Assembly (NCBI GenBank): GCA_019843655.1
Contig: JACDQD010000003.1
Span: 25,966,224-26,030,223 of the forward strand
Length of the DNA: 64,000 nucleotides
Reading direction: 5' to 3'
Source: Lethocerus indicus
Lineage: Eukaryota > Arthropoda > Insecta > Hemiptera > Belostomatidae
The position numbers and the translations under genes were made by a program. Under the pieces are notes generated by a model. The model had not been told where the DNA came from. It saw only the letters and a list, made by a program, of their open reading frames with translations, and ran no database searches. The first letter of the stretch is position 1; each line of letters starts with the position of its first letter. Shown here one piece after another: positions 62,856 through 64,000 of the stretch.

Positions 62856-64000
62856 CGTTTTAGTGCTAACACCGAGATAGAAGGTAACAACAGTGTTTCA
62901 CCGCTTACAATGTTCGTTTGAGTGGAAACATGTGATTTGTATCTTTCTGCGTTTGACCCCTGGGAAGCGAGAAGGGGAAACTGGAATTGCGCCCCCTCCG
63001 AAAATCTATTTTCCCCCCTACCACCATCGAGCCCCTCCGCTAACCCCGAGCCTTCCCACGACCACGCCACCACCACTTCTAAATTGTAGGGTCATTAGAT
63101 ACAGTTTTTCGATACACACCCTCGCACTTGTTACACGGTGGCGCGCGCACTCTCCCCCTCACCGAATAGTTGAAGACTGTTTTTCTCAATCTTCGACCGC
63201 CCGAATCATACGACCCAATAACTTTCCGATTAAAGGGCCCAGAAATTGTTGTATCGCACGCAACCCGCCGATTATATGTATTTACACTTGATATAAACGG
63301 CGGTTGCAGTTCGGAAATCGGCGTTGTTAGGAGCACTGATAATTGTTTGACTGAATCAATTGCTACGACCACAGAAGGTGGCGCATACTCATTCGAGTTT
63401 TAATTAATTATAACGCAATAATTAATCATTCATAAACAGTTAGACGTAAATGGGCACTAATAATAGTAATAAGAATGGCAGAATAACATTATTTGTTTTT
63501 CCAACTGGACGGAAATTTTGTTTCGAATGTATTTCAAACAGCATCGTGTAGTGATTTTAATAATTTTTCAACTAGGGTATTTTACCTTAACATTACATAA
63601 CATAAAAGTTGTTTTTAAATATTTCAACGAAACGTGATTATTCATTTTCGTTCTTGTTTCCGAAATCATCGGTGGTGTTGAACGTTGTAGTTTCCTATTC
63701 TCGAAAGGGGTCTGGGTTCGAAGTTATTACGGTCTGTGACGAGGGTAAGAGAATTGTCGGCGGTGAGGGCGTTTCTAATAAGGGGAACTCGGTCTGCAAT
63801 CATGAATTTCTGCGGACTACTCTTGAAGAACTTCATAAATAGGAAAGACTCTTCTGCAAATCTATCCCTGCAACTATCCAAGTTTGCCCACCCCAGGAAA
63901 CTCATTAGTTTTATATGTATCTTTCGAGTTAAGGATTCCAATAATCTGAGTCGATTTTAAATAAAGTCGAATCGGGACGGAGGCCTCCTCCTTCCTCCCC
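62852..64000. other. Single-copy stretch with no recognised gene
   Basis: Overlapping open frames of 77-132 codons occur on both strands (for example 63170-63403 + and 63079-63372 -), all without recognised motifs. The window ends without a clear feature. Confidence 0.5.

Noticed and set aside
63666..63941. GGGTTCGAAG as a tRNA or SINE promoter on the plus strand
   Set aside because: No matching A box and no cloverleaf. It resembles a B box only by chance.

Overview
The window looks like a stretch of animal nuclear genome, most likely an arthropod. It is AT-rich with frequent CpG, has no prokaryotic gene organisation, and carries a truncated Jockey-type LINE, a Penelope-like remnant, microsatellites and one short candidate exon with strong splice signals. 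I cannot name the species. No complete protein-coding gene, tRNA, rRNA or snRNA could be recognised. Most open frames are short, lack family motifs and look like chance. The window is best read as intergenic or giant-intron sequence.

Layout. (1) 1-13430 is copy A of a duplicated block. (2) 13431-13530 is a gap of exactly 100 N. (3) 13531-about 16892 is a GC-rich, strongly strand-asymmetric minisatellite with a period of about 66-73 bp. (4) About 16893-18057 is single-copy AT-rich DNA. (5) 18058-31512 is copy B, collinear with copy A from its first base to its last. (6) 31513-64000 is single-copy DNA with microsatellites, a third fragment of the Penelope-like repeat, and unassigned open frames. 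Copy A ends at the N gap while copy B runs on without a break. This pattern fits an unmerged haplotype contig or assembly duplication better than a proven tandem duplication, but the sequence alone does not settle it.

Inside the duplicated block, three things are present in both copies. The first is a Penelope-like terminal remnant built as an inverted repeat, whose + strand arm contains a compact hammerhead ribozyme motif with its catalytic core intact and stem I perfectly paired (2819-2855 and 20850-20886). The second is a 5'-truncated Jockey-type LINE on the minus strand with a T-rich (poly-A on the sense strand) 3' end and a perfect 13-bp target-site duplication (element 9504-10129 and 27559-28187). 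The third is a GC-rich 42-nt candidate microexon in copy B (27025-27066), which is 5 bp shorter in copy A (8976-9012). Where family consensus allows a judgement, copy B generally keeps the more ancestral sequence.

The most interesting items are the hammerhead motifs, the satellite beside the gap, the candidate microexon, and the A/B duplication itself. None depends on a protein gene called here, and I propose no functional cooperation between genes.
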